This document shows positions 25,041 through 34,619 of a DNA stretch of 64,000 nucleotides, one piece after another. The stretch covers positions 1 to 64,000 of the forward strand of contig JBBDYH010000122.1 in NCBI GenBank assembly GCA_040901795.1. The letters are read 5' to 3'. Below the pieces are notes generated by a model that saw only the letters and a program-made list of their open reading frames with translations, ran no database searches and had not been told where the DNA came from. The position numbers and the translations under genes were made by a program. Every line of letters starts with the position of its first letter. Within the stretch, counting starts at the first letter, position 1. This stretch comes from JBBDYH01 sp040901795 (GTDB lineage: Bacteria > Planctomycetota > Planctomycetia > Pirellulales > JALHPA01).

Positions 25041-27520
25041 GAAGACCGATACGTGAATCCTGGATAACAGTGGTCCTCCTGACAATCCTCGAATGCGTAG
25101 CACGTGCGGAGGAGTCAGTTGCCATCCTGCCGGGCGACATGAAACTCACCGGGCCGCATGCGCAGCAGACGCTGCTGGTCGAAAAGGTCAACGATGGTCA
25201 GTACGTCGGCGAGGCCGGCGGCAGCCAGGAGTGGAGCTTCGGCGATCCGTCAGTTGCCACCATCGAGGAGGGAGTGCTCGTCCCGCGTAAGAACGGCGAG
25301 ACGACGCTGACCTTGAAGTCCGGCGAGCAGACTGCGACGGCCAAGGTGCGCGTCGAAAGGTTCGACGAGGCTAGCCCAGTGAGCTTCCGCAACCACGTGC
25401 AGTCGGTGCTCGCCAAGGCCGGGTGTAATTCGGGCGCGTGTCACGGCGCTTTGGCTGGCAAGAACGGCCTCAAGCTCTCACTCCACGGCTACGACGCCAA
25501 CGCAGATTGGTTCATGATCACGCGGCAGGCGCGCGGGCGGCGCATTGTTCCGGACGATCCAGCCCGAAGTTTGTTCGTCACCAAGCCGACTGCCGCCATC
25601 CCACATAAAGGGGGAGTGCGGTTCGACGTCGGCTCGCCGGAATACCACACGCTCGTCCGCTGGGTCGCCGAGGGCGCACAGTCGCCGAAGGCCGACGATC
25701 CACGACTGGAAAAGTTAGAAATGCTGCCCGGCAAGCTTCTGCTCAAACCGGGGATGAAGCAGCGGATCCTCGTCCGCGCGCATTTCTCGGATGGCCATGT
25801 CGAAGACGTTACCCGGTGGGTCAAGTTCACCTCGTCGGACGAATCGGTCGCGCTCATCGATCAGACCGGCAGGCTGACCGTCATGGGGGAAGGCGAAGGG
25901 TTCGTGAGCGGGTGGTACCTGAGCCAGAACGTCGTGGCCACGGTGACGGCGCCTTACCAGCGGCCCGTCGATCCGAAAGTGTTTGCCGATGCGCCACGGC
26001 AAAACTTCATTGACGAACAGGTGCTCAAGCAGCTTGAGCGGCTCAATCTGGCCCCGTCGCCGCCGGCCGGTGACGAGGAGTTTCTGCGGCGGGTGTACGT
26101 CGACACGATTGGCACGCTGCCGACCGCGGCAGAGGCCCGCGCGTTCTACGCCGATTCGTCGCCGGACAAGCGCAACACGCTGATCGAGTCGTTGCTCGAA
26201 CGGCCGGAGTTTACCGATTATTGGACGTACAAGTGGTCCGATCTCCTGCTGGTGAATAGTGAAAAACTCAATCCTACCGCAATGTGGGCGTACCACCGCT
26301 GGATCCGACAACAGGTCGCGCAGAACACGCCGTGGGACGAGTTCGTCCGCGGCATCATTACGGCCAAGGGGAGCACGCTGGAAAACGGCGCCGCGAACTT
26401 CTTCGTTTTGCATCCAGATGCGGCGGACTTGGCTGAGACCACATCACAGGCGTTCCTCGGCATGTCGATTGGATGTGCGAAATGCCACAACCATCCGCTG
26501 GAGAAATGGACCAACGACCAATACTACGGAATGGCCAATCTGTACTCCCGCGTCAAGGTAAAGAGCGCCGGCGGCGAGGGGAACGCGTTCGTTTTCGCAG
26601 TCGATCGCGGGGAGCTGTTGCAGCCGAACAAGGGCCAGGCTCAGCTACCGCGACCGCTCGACGCCGACCCGGTGCCGTTCGAGGCGACCGGAGACCGCCG
26701 CGAGTACCTGGCGGACTGGCTGGTCTCGCCGGACAACCCGTATTTCGCCCGCGCGATTACCAATCGCATATGGGCCAACTACCTCAATGTCGGCCTGGTC
26801 GAAGCAGTGGATGACCTGCGGCTAACCAACCCCGCCAGCAACGAAGAGCTGCTCAATGCCGCGGCGCACTTCTTGGTCGAGAACAAATACGATGTCAAGG
26901 CGCTGATGCGGGCGATTCTTCAAAGCGCCACCTACCAGCGGTCCAGCCGAGCCTTGCCCGAGAACGAAGTCGATCGCCGCTACTATTCGCGGTATTACGC
27001 GCGACGGCTGATGGCCGAGGTGTTGTTGGACGGCATCTCCCAGGTGAGCGGTGTGCCGACGCAGTTCTATCGCGAGTCGGGGGACCGGCGGAACCGCAAC
27101 ATTGGTGGGTTAGGTGAGCCGTATCCATCGGACCTGCGGGCGATTCAGTTGCCCGACGCGAACGTGCTTTCGTACTTCCTCAAGTCGTTCGGGCGAGCGC
27201 CCAGGCATTTGACGTGCGAGTGCGAACGGACCGACGAGCCGAGCATGGTGCAAGTGCTGCACCTGTCGAACGGCGACACGATCAACGAGAAGCTGGCGGC
27301 CAAGGGGAACCGCATCGAACAGAGTATTTCAGCCGGTATGTCGAACGAGCGGATTGTCGAAGATGCGTACTTGAGTACGCTGGCTCGATTCCCCACGGCA
27401 GGCGAAAAGGATCGGCTTGTTCAGGCGCTGGGCGAAACGCCTGCTGACGAACGTCGCGTTGTGCTTGAGGATTTGTACTGGAGCTTGCTGTCGAGCAAGG
27501 AGTTTTTGTTGAATCACTAG
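25037..27520 (+). CDS. DUF1549/DUF1553 protein with Ig-like and Cys-rich cytochrome-like domain
   Basis: An 827-aa secreted protein. It has a signal peptide (1-22), a Big-2-like domain (about 25-115), a CNSGACH motif near residue 131, a second Big-2-like stretch (about 235-300), DUF1549 from about 318 to 525 containing CAKCH near 481, and DUF1553 from about 555 to the end. The CxxCH site suggests covalent haem attachment. The family is a planctomycete hallmark, normally paired with DUF1501. The function is uncharacterised, with an electron-transfer or polysaccharide-degradation role suggested by neighbours in other genomes. Confidence 0.92.
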   Translation: MRRPIRESWITVVLLTILECVARAEESVAILPGDMKLTGPHAQQTLLVEKVNDGQYVGEAGGSQEWSFGDPSVATIEEGVLVPRKNGETTLTLKSGEQTATAKVRVERFDEASPVSFRNHVQSVLAKAGCNSGACHGALAGKNGLKLSLHGYDANADWFMITRQARGRRIVPDDPARSLFVTKPTAAIPHKGGVRFDVGSPEYHTLVRWVAEGAQSPKADDPRLEKLEMLPGKLLLKPGMKQRILVRAHFSDGHVEDVTRWVKFTSSDESVALIDQTGRLTVMGEGEGFVSGWYLSQNVVATVTAPYQRPVDPKVFADAPRQNFIDEQVLKQLERLNLAPSPPAGDEEFLRRVYVDTIGTLPTAAEARAFYADSSPDKRNTLIESLLERPEFTDYWTYKWSDLLLVNSEKLNPTAMWAYHRWIRQQVAQNTPWDEFVRGIITAKGSTLENGAANFFVLHPDAADLAETTSQAFLGMSIGCAKCHNHPLEKWTNDQYYGMANLYSRVKVKSAGGEGNAFVFAVDRGELLQPNKGQAQLPRPLDADPVPFEATGDRREYLADWLVSPDNPYFARAITNRIWANYLNVGLVEAVDDLRLTNPASNEELLNAAAHFLVENKYDVKALMRAILQSATYQRSSRALPENEVDRRYYSRYYARRLMAEVLLDGISQVSGVPTQFYRESGDRRNRNIGGLGEPYPSDLRAIQLPDANVLSYFLKSFGRAPRHLTCECERTDEPSMVQVLHLSNGDTINEKLAAKGNRIEQSISAGMSNERIVEDAYLSTLARFPTAGEKDRLVQALGETPADERRVVLEDLYWSLLSSKEFLLNH

Positions 27521-27576
27521 CCGCGTCCTTCTACGAGCTGGTTGAGTTTGAGCCGCTGAGACGCAGGAAGCAAGAG

Positions 27577-27680
27577 CCGCGAATGAATCGCGAATGGACG
27601 CGAATTTTCGGCAGAATGGTGACATGTTTATGCATTCAGTTCCTCATTTGCGTTCATTCGCGATCCATTCGCGGCTAATC
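27577..27680. repeat. Inverted pair of cgcgaatggacgcgaa-type repeats
   Basis: agccgcgaatgaatcgcgaa (from 27577) and its inverted counterpart (cgttcattcgcgatccattc, ending about 27680) flank the start of the cytochrome/WD40 gene. The right arm is translated as part of its signal peptide. Related words are at 5236-5266. Confidence 0.75.
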
Positions 27681-30600
27681 TCTTCTGCTAGTCTTATTAC
27701 AGCGCTTCTGCTGGGAATGCCCGTTGCGCTCGCGGAAGAAACCAGCGGGCCTGACTATTCCAAACAAATCGTCCCCATCTTCAACAAGTACTGCGTCGCC
27801 TGCCATGCCGCGGATGCGCCCGAAGGCGACTTTGTGCTCGATAGTTATGACGCGCTGCTTAAAGGGGGGAAGCGTGGAGTCGCGATTTCGGCCGGTCAAC
27901 CCGATCAAAGCCGGTTGATCCGCATGCTGACCGGCGAAGCGAAACCGATCATGCCGCCCGATGATGGTGAGAGCGAGCGGCCGAAACCTGAGGAGATCGA
28001 GCTCTTGAAACAATGGGTCGCCGCGGGCGCGAAAGGCCCGACCGGCAAAGCCCCCGATCCGACGGTGCTGGTCACCCCTTCGATTAAGCCGACCGCCGAA
28101 GTCCGCCGCGCGATTACCGCGGTCTCTTACTCGCCCCAAGGAGATTTGATCGCCGTCGGTCGTTACCGCACGGTGGAGTTATTGGCGTCGGGAACTCGTG
28201 CGGTGCGGCAGTCGATTCCGCAAAGGGGAGCGGTCAATGAGCTTGCCTTTACTCAAGACGGCACGCGGCTGATTGCGGCATCGGGCGAGACCGGGCTGGT
28301 CGGCGAAGTAACGATCTGGAACATCGCCGAACGGAAGCGGACACACACGCTCCGCGGACATAAAGATATCGTCTATGCGCTGGCGGTTTCGCCCAACGGC
28401 AAACTGCTGGCGACGGGAAGCTACGACCAAACAATCAAGCTCTGGGACCTCGACAGCGGCAGCGAGCTGAAGACGCTCACCGGCCACAACGGGGCGGTCT
28501 TCGGGCTGGCGTTTCACAAGAATGGAAGGGTGCTGGCCAGTGCGAGCGGCGACCGCACCGTGAAGCTCTGGGACATCGAGCGCGGCGTGCGGCTCGACAC
28601 GTTCGGCCAACCGACGCTCGATCAGTACACGGTCGCCTTCAGTCCCGACGGTCGCTTCGTTGCGGCGGGGGGCGTCGATAACCGGATTCGCGTCTGGAAG
28701 CTCAGCGACACGGTCGCCGAGGGGACCAACGAGATCGTTGTCGCTCGTTTTGCGCACGAGCAGCCGATCGTCAAGTTGTCCTACTCTCCCGACGGTCAGA
28801 CCATTGTGACTGCGGCCGAAGATCGCAAAGTTAAGCTCTGGCAAGCCGACAAGGTTGCCGAGCGACAGTTGCTCGAGCCGCAACCCGATGTGGCCGCGGC
28901 GGTCGCGTTCTCGCCCGACAATAAAATAATCGTCGTCGGCCGGTTGGACGGATCGCTGGTCGTATATAACACTGCCGATGGGGCCGTTGTAGCTCCCACA
29001 CCACTCGCCGAGCCGGAGCTGGCTGCGCTGTCGCCGCGCGGCATCGAGCGCGGCAAGCCGGCGGAGCTCAGGCTGACTGGGAAGAATCTGGGCGAAGTTA
29101 CTAAGGTCACGTTTGCTGACGAGCGGTTGAGCGCCAAGCTCACGAATGCATCGGCCAATGGTGACGAAGCGACGATCGAACTAACTGCAGCCGTCGATTT
29201 ACCCCGCGGCGCGTATGATGTCTCGGTTGAAAATGCTGCCGGCCGCAGCGCAAAGCTCAAGCTCTATGTGGACGACATCCCACAAGTCGCAGAAGCCTCA
29301 CTCCAGTCATCGACGGCGGTGCAACAGGAACTCCACTTACCGGCCAGTGTCTGGGGATCGCTCGCCAAAGCCGGCGAGATCGACCGCTACGGTTTCCACG
29401 GCAAAGCCGGTCAAACGGTAGTCGCTGAGCTTGCCAGCCGGTCGATCGGCGGCAAGGGGAACGCGGTGCTGGCCCTCTACGACGCGGATCAGAATCTTCT
29501 CGCGAGCAACAATGACTTCGATGGTCAGAGTGACCCGCTTGTCGCCTACACCCTACCGGCCGACGGGCGCTACAGCCTCCAGGTCAACGAACTGACGATG
29601 CTCGGCGGAAAGGATTTTGACTACCGCCTGTCGATCGGGGAGTTCCCCTATGTCGTCGCCTGCTACCCGCTCTCGGTGCCCGCGGACCGCGAGTCGCACG
29701 TTGAGCTGATCGGGCACAATCTGCCGCCAAAGAGCAGGGTCGCGGTAAAGGGCGGCGCTGCGGGCGAAGTCGCCGTGCCGATCGACATCGACAAGTATCG
29801 CGGAGCGCGCGACTTGAAGGTGCTCATTGCGAGCGCCCCGGAGGGCCTTGAAAGCGAGCCGAACGACCGTCCAGCAGACGCGACCACGATCGCGGCGCCC
29901 GGCGGCGCTAACGGCCGCATTGAGGGACACGCCGCCGAACAGGCTCTCGACGTCGATCACTACCGTTTTACGGCGAAGAAAGGCGAACAGTGGATCATCG
30001 AAACAGCCGCCCGCCGCCGTGGTTCGCCGGTCGATACACGCATTGACGTGCTCACCACGGATGGCCAGCCGATCGAGCGGCTGCTGTTGCAAGCGGTCCG
30101 CGATTCGTATATCGACTTCCGCACGATCAATTCCACGCAAACCGGCGTGCGGTTGAAGAACTGGGAGGAGATGGAGCTGAACGAATTCGTGTATTTCGCG
30201 GGGGAGGTGTCGCGGCTGTTCCGGGCGCCGCAGGGGCCGGATTCAGATTCGCTGCTTTACGAATCAACGCCCGGTGTACGGCGGACCTATTTCGACACGA
30301 GCGCTACTACGCATGCCAACTACGATCCGGCGTACATCGTCGAATCGCACGCGCCCGGGGCGAAGTTGGCGTTTAACGGTCTGCCGGTCTTTCCGTTGTA
30401 CTACAGCAATGACGATGCCAGCGACCGTGAGATCGGGACCGACTCGCGCGTGACGTTCACCGCTCCTGCCGACGGGACGTACCTGGTGCGCGTGACCGAC
30501 ACGGCAGGTCGCGGTGGCGAGCGCTACGTTTATCGCCTCTCGATTCGCCAGCCGCGGCCGGACTTCATGGTGCGGATCGACGGCGAGAATCCCAAGGCGC

Positions 30601-31280
30601 CAGCCGGTTCGGGGCAGAGCTTCACGGTCACACGGCAAAGGATCGACGGCTTCGACGGCGACATCCGCGTCGATGTCGGCGGCGCACTGCCGCCCGGTTT
30701 TCGCGTCACGACGCCGATCGTGATTGAAGCGGGCCACCGTACGGCGACGGGGACGATCTTCGCCGCGGCCGACGCCCAGAAGCCCACCGACGAAGTGGCG
30801 TCCAACTCTAAACTGACCGCTACGGCCGTGATCGACGGTAAAACGGTGACGAAGGAGATTGGCTCGCTCGGCAAGATCGCGCTGCGCGACAAGCCGCGAG
30901 TCTCGGTCGAGTTCTTCCCTGAAGAGCAGCCCGCGGGTCGCGCTCCGCCGCACCCAACAAGCTCGGCGGGTCTGCCGCAGATCACGATGGCGCCAGGTAC
31001 GACGGTCACCGCGCGGCTGAAGATCACGCGGAACGGCCACAAAGGGGCGGTGACGCTCGAAGTGCTCAACCTGCCGCATGGAGTGATCGTGGACAACCTC
31101 GGCCTCAATGGCCTGTTGATTACGCCTAATGAGAACGAGCGGCAGATCTTCATCACGGCGGCGCGGTGGGTGGGCGAGACCGACCGCATGATTCACGCCG
31201 TGGCCCGTGTGGCCGAAAACGCCACGAGTGCGCCGGTGATGTTTCATATCCGCAAGCCGGGAGCGGTGGCAAAGAGGTGA
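27624..31280 (+). CDS. Giant secreted cytochrome-c-like/WD40/pre-peptidase-type protein
   Basis: The product is about 1218 aa. Its signal peptide (SASLITALLLGMPVALA) is followed by a planctomycete-type cytochrome domain with YCVACH near residue 56 and a distal Met (IMPPDD). Seven or so WD40 repeats span about 155-460 (LATGSYDQTIKLWDLDSG, LASASGDRTVKLWDIERG). Later come beta-rich pre-peptidase-like domains (about 590-680, 755-960) and Ig-like ends. It probably works outside the cytoplasm, perhaps in electron transfer together with the DUF1549/1553 protein encoded upstream. ATG 27624 or 27630 is likely; an upstream ATG at 27594 lies in repeat sequence. Confidence 0.88.
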   Translation: MFMHSVPHLRSFAIHSRLISSASLITALLLGMPVALAEETSGPDYSKQIVPIFNKYCVACHAADAPEGDFVLDSYDALLKGGKRGVAISAGQPDQSRLIRMLTGEAKPIMPPDDGESERPKPEEIELLKQWVAAGAKGPTGKAPDPTVLVTPSIKPTAEVRRAITAVSYSPQGDLIAVGRYRTVELLASGTRAVRQSIPQRGAVNELAFTQDGTRLIAASGETGLVGEVTIWNIAERKRTHTLRGHKDIVYALAVSPNGKLLATGSYDQTIKLWDLDSGSELKTLTGHNGAVFGLAFHKNGRVLASASGDRTVKLWDIERGVRLDTFGQPTLDQYTVAFSPDGRFVAAGGVDNRIRVWKLSDTVAEGTNEIVVARFAHEQPIVKLSYSPDGQTIVTAAEDRKVKLWQADKVAERQLLEPQPDVAAAVAFSPDNKIIVVGRLDGSLVVYNTADGAVVAPTPLAEPELAALSPRGIERGKPAELRLTGKNLGEVTKVTFADERLSAKLTNASANGDEATIELTAAVDLPRGAYDVSVENAAGRSAKLKLYVDDIPQVAEASLQSSTAVQQELHLPASVWGSLAKAGEIDRYGFHGKAGQTVVAELASRSIGGKGNAVLALYDADQNLLASNNDFDGQSDPLVAYTLPADGRYSLQVNELTMLGGKDFDYRLSIGEFPYVVACYPLSVPADRESHVELIGHNLPPKSRVAVKGGAAGEVAVPIDIDKYRGARDLKVLIASAPEGLESEPNDRPADATTIAAPGGANGRIEGHAAEQALDVDHYRFTAKKGEQWIIETAARRRGSPVDTRIDVLTTDGQPIERLLLQAVRDSYIDFRTINSTQTGVRLKNWEEMELNEFVYFAGEVSRLFRAPQGPDSDSLLYESTPGVRRTYFDTSATTHANYDPAYIVESHAPGAKLAFNGLPVFPLYYSNDDASDREIGTDSRVTFTAPADGTYLVRVTDTAGRGGERYVYRLSIRQPRPDFMVRIDGENPKAPAGSGQSFTVTRQRIDGFDGDIRVDVGGALPPGFRVTTPIVIEAGHRTATGTIFAAADAQKPTDEVASNSKLTATAVIDGKTVTKEIGSLGKIALRDKPRVSVEFFPEEQPAGRAPPHPTSSAGLPQITMAPGTTVTARLKITRNGHKGAVTLEVLNLPHGVIVDNLGLNGLLITPNENERQIFITAARWVGETDRMIHAVARVAENATSAPVMFHIRKPGAVAKR

Positions 31281-31304
31281 GGATACAATAGAATTCTTCG
31301 TGGA

Positions 31305-31320
31305 GTTGCCAATTGGCAAC
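31305..31320. promoter_or_regulatory. Perfect 16-bp palindrome, candidate operator of the toxin-antitoxin pair
   Basis: gttgccaattggcaac is identical to its reverse complement. It lies 35 bases upstream of the antitoxin ATG and 15 bases after a TACAAT box (31284-31289) that could be a -10 element. This position fits autoregulation by antitoxin binding, as known for MazEF/PemIK operons. No good -35 was seen. Confidence 0.5.
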
Positions 31321-31354
31321 GGCTCGCGGTCTGCAATGCAGAGGGAGAGATGTG

Positions 31355-31591
31355 ATGACGCTTCGCGAACAGGTTGAGAACGAGCTTGATGGATTGACTG
31401 AGATGGAGTTGCGATACGTCGCTGATTACGTTGCGCATCTTAAGGGTCAGGGCGGACCAATACCCGAGTCAATGGCCGATGAAATGATGTTGCGCGCGCT
31501 GTATGCTGAATCTACAGACGAGGATCGTTCGCTCGCGGAAGCTGGAATGAGCGATTACAGCGACGGCTTGGCTCATGAGGACCAGCAATGA
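31355..31591 (+). CDS. Probable antitoxin partner of a MazF-like toxin
   Basis: A 78-aa acidic protein (MTLREQVENELDGLTEMELR ... SLAEAGMSDYSDGLAHEDQQ), preceded by GAGGGAGAG. It overlaps the toxin gene by four bases (ATGA). No DNA-binding fold can be named with certainty. The assignment rests on size, charge and position. Confidence 0.7.
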   Translation: MTLREQVENELDGLTEMELRYVADYVAHLKGQGGPIPESMADEMMLRALYAESTDEDRSLAEAGMSDYSDGLAHEDQQ

Positions 31592-31932
31592 CCGTGCTGC
31601 GCGGAGAGGTTTGGCTTGCGGACCTGAATCCTACGCGCGGGTCGGAACAAGCGGGAATGCGTCCGGTGCTAATCTTGCAGAACGACGCAATCAACAGGTA
31701 CACAACAACCGTATTGGCAGCTCCGTTTACCACTAATATTCGCCGCGCCTCTTTACCCTCGTGCTTATCTGTTGCGAAAGGCGAGGGAGGACTTCTTAGC
31801 GAATCCATTTTGCTTTGCCATCAGCTACGGGTGTTAGACAAGACTCGGCTTCGCCACCGCTTAGGCGGGATCAGCGCAACAACATTGACTGCCGTGGAGA
31901 ACTGTCTCAAGTTCACTCTAAAAATGCCTTGA
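31588..31932 (+). CDS. MazF/PemK family endoribonuclease toxin
   Basis: The 114-aa product has the MazF fold markers: VLRGEVWLADLNPTRGSEQA at the start, GMRPVLILQND, then LAAPFTTNIRRASLPS, and LSESILLCHQLRVLDKTRL. MazF-family proteins cleave mRNA or tRNA at specific short sites and are neutralised by the antitoxin. The conserved Arg of GxxRPVLI and the Ser/Thr of the AxPxT segment are present, so it is probably active. It is translationally coupled to the antitoxin. Confidence 0.9.
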   Translation: MTVLRGEVWLADLNPTRGSEQAGMRPVLILQNDAINRYTTTVLAAPFTTNIRRASLPSCLSVAKGEGGLLSESILLCHQLRVLDKTRLRHRLGGISATTLTAVENCLKFTLKMP

Positions 31933-31956
31933 ATTTAAAGTGCAAGCCAGGCAACA

Positions 31957-32187
31957 ATGTTGAACGAGCATGAACGGGTAATCCTGAAAACCTCATTGCC
32001 AGACGAAGGCCTCGAGGCCGGTGATGTAGGCACAGTGGTGCATGTCTACGGCGACGGCAAAGCGTACGAAGTTGAGTTCGTTGCGCTCGACGGCCATACC
32101 ACCGCGGTGGCGACTGTGGAAACGCATCAGGTTCGCCCGGTTACGCCAAACGATATGACGCATGCGCGCGAAGTACATGTCGGTTAG
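31957..32187 (+). CDS. DUF4926-type small protein
   Basis: This 76-aa protein (LKTSLPDEGLEAGDVGTVVH, VYGDGKAYEVEFVALDGHTT, VETHQVRPV) fits DUF4926, a small SH3-like beta-barrel family often encoded near toxin-antitoxin loci. Its function is unknown. It lies 24 bases after the toxin gene and may belong to the same operon. Confidence 0.75.
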   Translation: MLNEHERVILKTSLPDEGLEAGDVGTVVHVYGDGKAYEVEFVALDGHTTAVATVETHQVRPVTPNDMTHAREVHVG

Positions 32188-32229
32188 CAGAAACAAGCAA
32201 GACAAACGCTGATCAACAAGGAGCCTTTC

Positions 32230-33150
32230 GTGACATTTTCTCGCTTACTCCCTACCGTCGCCTGTTTAATCATCGCCCTTTTGAATGTTGCTTGTTGGTC
32301 CGCCGGTTCCACGGTCGCGCAGGAGCAGGCCGCACAAGCCAAACCCGACAAACCGGTGAGGATGTTGTTTGTCACCCAGAGCGGCGGATTTCGGCACGGC
32401 TCGGTCACACGGAAGGGGGACAAGCTGGCGCCGGCGGAAGAGGCGATGACACAATTGGGACTCAAGAGCAACCTGTTCCGAGTGGATTGCACTCAGGACG
32501 TGGTGCAGGATTTTACCAAGGACAACCTACAGAACTACGACATCGTGATGTTCTACACGACCGGCGACCGGAAACAATTACCGATCGCCGCAGAGGCATT
32601 GCAGTATTTCCTCAACGACTGGCTCAAGCAAAAGGGACATGGCTTTATCGGTGCACATTCGGCCGCCGATACCTATGCCGACTACGAGCCGTATTGGGAT
32701 ATGCTGGGCGGCTCATTCAACGGCCATCCTTGGGGCTCGGGCGAACGAGTGACCGTGACGGTCCACGACACCGAGCATCCGATCAGCAAACCGTGGGGAT
32801 CGGAGTTTGAGATCCAGGACGAGATCTACCGCTTTAAGAACTGGCAGCCCGAGAAGGTTCGCGTCCTGATGAGCCTGAATATGGCGAAGACCCGTCGCAA
32901 GGAGCCGTACCACGTGCCGATCGCCTGGTGCAAGGAATACGGCGACGGCAAGATGTTCCACATGAGCCTGGGGCACAACGAGCATGTCTGGGAGAACGAT
33001 CGCTACCTGCAGTCGATGCTCGGCGGCATCAAGTGGATCCTTGGCATGGAAAAGGGAGACGCCACGCCGAATCCCGAGCTTTCGAAGGCCGAAGAGGCGA
33101 AAGCCAAGGCGGTTGTAGCGGCGACCAAGACGGGCAGCGACTCACAGTAA
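32230..33150 (+). CDS. ThuA-like secreted protein
   Basis: The 306-aa protein uses a GTG start with AAGGAG 6 bases upstream. It has a signal peptide (LLPTVACLIIALLNVACWSA) and the ThuA fold: VRMLFVTQSGGFRHGSV, YDIVMFYTTGD, GHGFIGAHSAADTY, YWDMLGGSFNGHPWG, HPISKPWGSEFEIQDEIY and HMSLGHNEHVW. ThuA proteins act in trehalose or sugar catabolism in rhizobia. The planctomycete members are exported and uncharacterised. Confidence 0.9.
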   Translation: MTFSRLLPTVACLIIALLNVACWSAGSTVAQEQAAQAKPDKPVRMLFVTQSGGFRHGSVTRKGDKLAPAEEAMTQLGLKSNLFRVDCTQDVVQDFTKDNLQNYDIVMFYTTGDRKQLPIAAEALQYFLNDWLKQKGHGFIGAHSAADTYADYEPYWDMLGGSFNGHPWGSGERVTVTVHDTEHPISKPWGSEFEIQDEIYRFKNWQPEKVRVLMSLNMAKTRRKEPYHVPIAWCKEYGDGKMFHMSLGHNEHVWENDRYLQSMLGGIKWILGMEKGDATPNPELSKAEEAKAKAVVAATKTGSDSQ

Positions 33151-33187
33151 CGTCGACCTTGGACGTTGGACGCCGGACCTTGGACGT

Positions 33188-33457
33188 TTACGGACAGCAC
33201 GGGTTGCAAACCGGCTGGCAGATCACGGGCTGGCAGACGGTTTGCGATTGTACGTAGGTCGTCGGTTGCACGTAGGTCGGTTGAACGACTTGCGCTTGGA
33301 CGGGGGCTTGCTGCACGACCGCCGGTGCTTGGTAAACCGGAGGGGTGGAGTATGCCGGCGGCGCATAGGCTGTGCCATAAGTGCTGGGTTTGAAGCAGCA
33401 GCAGCCGCTCGTCCCAGCGACCATCAAACCGGCGGCGAACAAGCGCGAGAATCTCAT
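33188..33457 (-). CDS. Small Cys/Pro/Gln/Val-rich lipoprotein
   Basis: The 89-aa product has a lipoprotein signal (MRFSRLFAAGLMVAGTSGC, then CC), followed by a Tyr/Pro/Val/Gln-rich segment with repeated VQxP units (APAVVQQAPVQAQVVQPTYV) and a Cys-rich end (VCQPVICQPVCNPCCP). The composition suggests a flexible surface-associated protein whose Cys cluster could cross-link or bind metal. The start is the ATG at 33457. It converges with ThuA. Confidence 0.65.
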   Translation of the reverse strand: MRFSRLFAAGLMVAGTSGCCCFKPSTYGTAYAPPAYSTPPVYQAPAVVQQAPVQAQVVQPTYVQPTTYVQSQTVCQPVICQPVCNPCCP

Positions 33458-33626
33458 CGCAGTCCTCGTGTGGTTAGGCCCCTGGCACTGCTGGCAGGCG
33501 CGCATCATCGGCGCACAGAGCCACCCAGCGCGCGGCAACCGTACGGGAAACCGCATCTAAGCGTCAAGGGCAATCGGCAAGGCGGCATCATTTCGGACAT
33601 TTAGCGGGCGGACTACAATATCCGTC

Positions 33627-34619
33627 ATGGCCGCCAATCTGACGCCGCAGTATCTCAAGGCCGAAGAGGAATACCGCCGCGCGCAGACCCCGGCGGACGA
33701 GCTGCGCTCGCTCGAGGTCATGTACCGCGAAATCCCGAAGCACAAGGCTTCGGAAAAGCTGCAGGCCGAGCTCAAGCAGAAGATCAGCCGCGTCAAGAAG
33801 GAGCTGGAGGCGGAGCGCAGGGCCCCGAAGGCCGCACATGGGGTGCGGATTCCGCGGCAGGGGGCCGGCACCGCGGTCCTGATCGGCGGACCCAACAGCG
33901 GCAAGAGCCAGCTTTTGGCCAGTCTGACACGGGCCCAGCCGGAAATCGCGCCGTATCCGTTCACGACGCGGCAGCCGTTGCCCGGCATGATGCCCTGGGA
34001 AGACGTGATGGTGCAGCTCGTCGATACGCCGCCGATCACCAAGGATTTCATGGAGCCGTATTTGCAGGGGATGATCCGGGCTGCCGACGCAGTCGTATTA
34101 CTCGTCGACTTGGGCAGCGACGATGGGCTTGAACAGCTCCAGGAATTGCTCGATCGCTTGAACGAAACCAAGACGCGGCTTGACAAACGGTCGCACCTCG
34201 ACGAGAGCGACATCGGCCGCTCGTACACGCAGACGTTGTTTGCGCCTAACAAGATCGATCTGGTCGAGGCTGGCGACCGATTGCAGCTTTTGCACGAACT
34301 TTGTCCGCTCGACTTTCCCGAATACGTCATTTCCGCTCAGCACGGCCAGGGCCTCGAAGACTTGAAGAACGCAATCTACCGCGCGCTGGGAGTAATTCGC
34401 GTCTATACCAAGCTACCGACGCACAAACAGCCTGACTTCGACCGGCCGTTCACCGTCCGCGAGGGAGGCACCGTGCAGGAAGTGGCCGAACTCGTCCATA
34501 AGGACGTTGCGGCGCAATTGAAGCACGCCCGCGTGTGGGGCCATGGCGTCCACGATGGAACCGTCGTCAAAGGGGACCATGTGTTGCACGATCGGGATAT
34601 TGTGGAGTTGCACGCGTAA
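33627..34619 (+). CDS. Obg/DRG-type GTPase with C-terminal TGS domain
   Basis: In this 330-aa protein, G1 is at about 87-94 (GGPNSGKS), G3 (DTPP) at about 132, G4 NKID at about 208, and a TGS domain runs from about 258 (FTVREGGTVQEVAELVHKDV ...). The first 80 residues are a charged helical region similar to the DRG subfamily. It probably has a ribosome-linked or regulatory function. It lacks the OBG glycine-rich N-terminal domain. Confidence 0.9.
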   Translation: MAANLTPQYLKAEEEYRRAQTPADELRSLEVMYREIPKHKASEKLQAELKQKISRVKKELEAERRAPKAAHGVRIPRQGAGTAVLIGGPNSGKSQLLASLTRAQPEIAPYPFTTRQPLPGMMPWEDVMVQLVDTPPITKDFMEPYLQGMIRAADAVVLLVDLGSDDGLEQLQELLDRLNETKTRLDKRSHLDESDIGRSYTQTLFAPNKIDLVEAGDRLQLLHELCPLDFPEYVISAQHGQGLEDLKNAIYRALGVIRVYTKLPTHKQPDFDRPFTVREGGTVQEVAELVHKDVAAQLKHARVWGHGVHDGTVVKGDHVLHDRDIVELHA

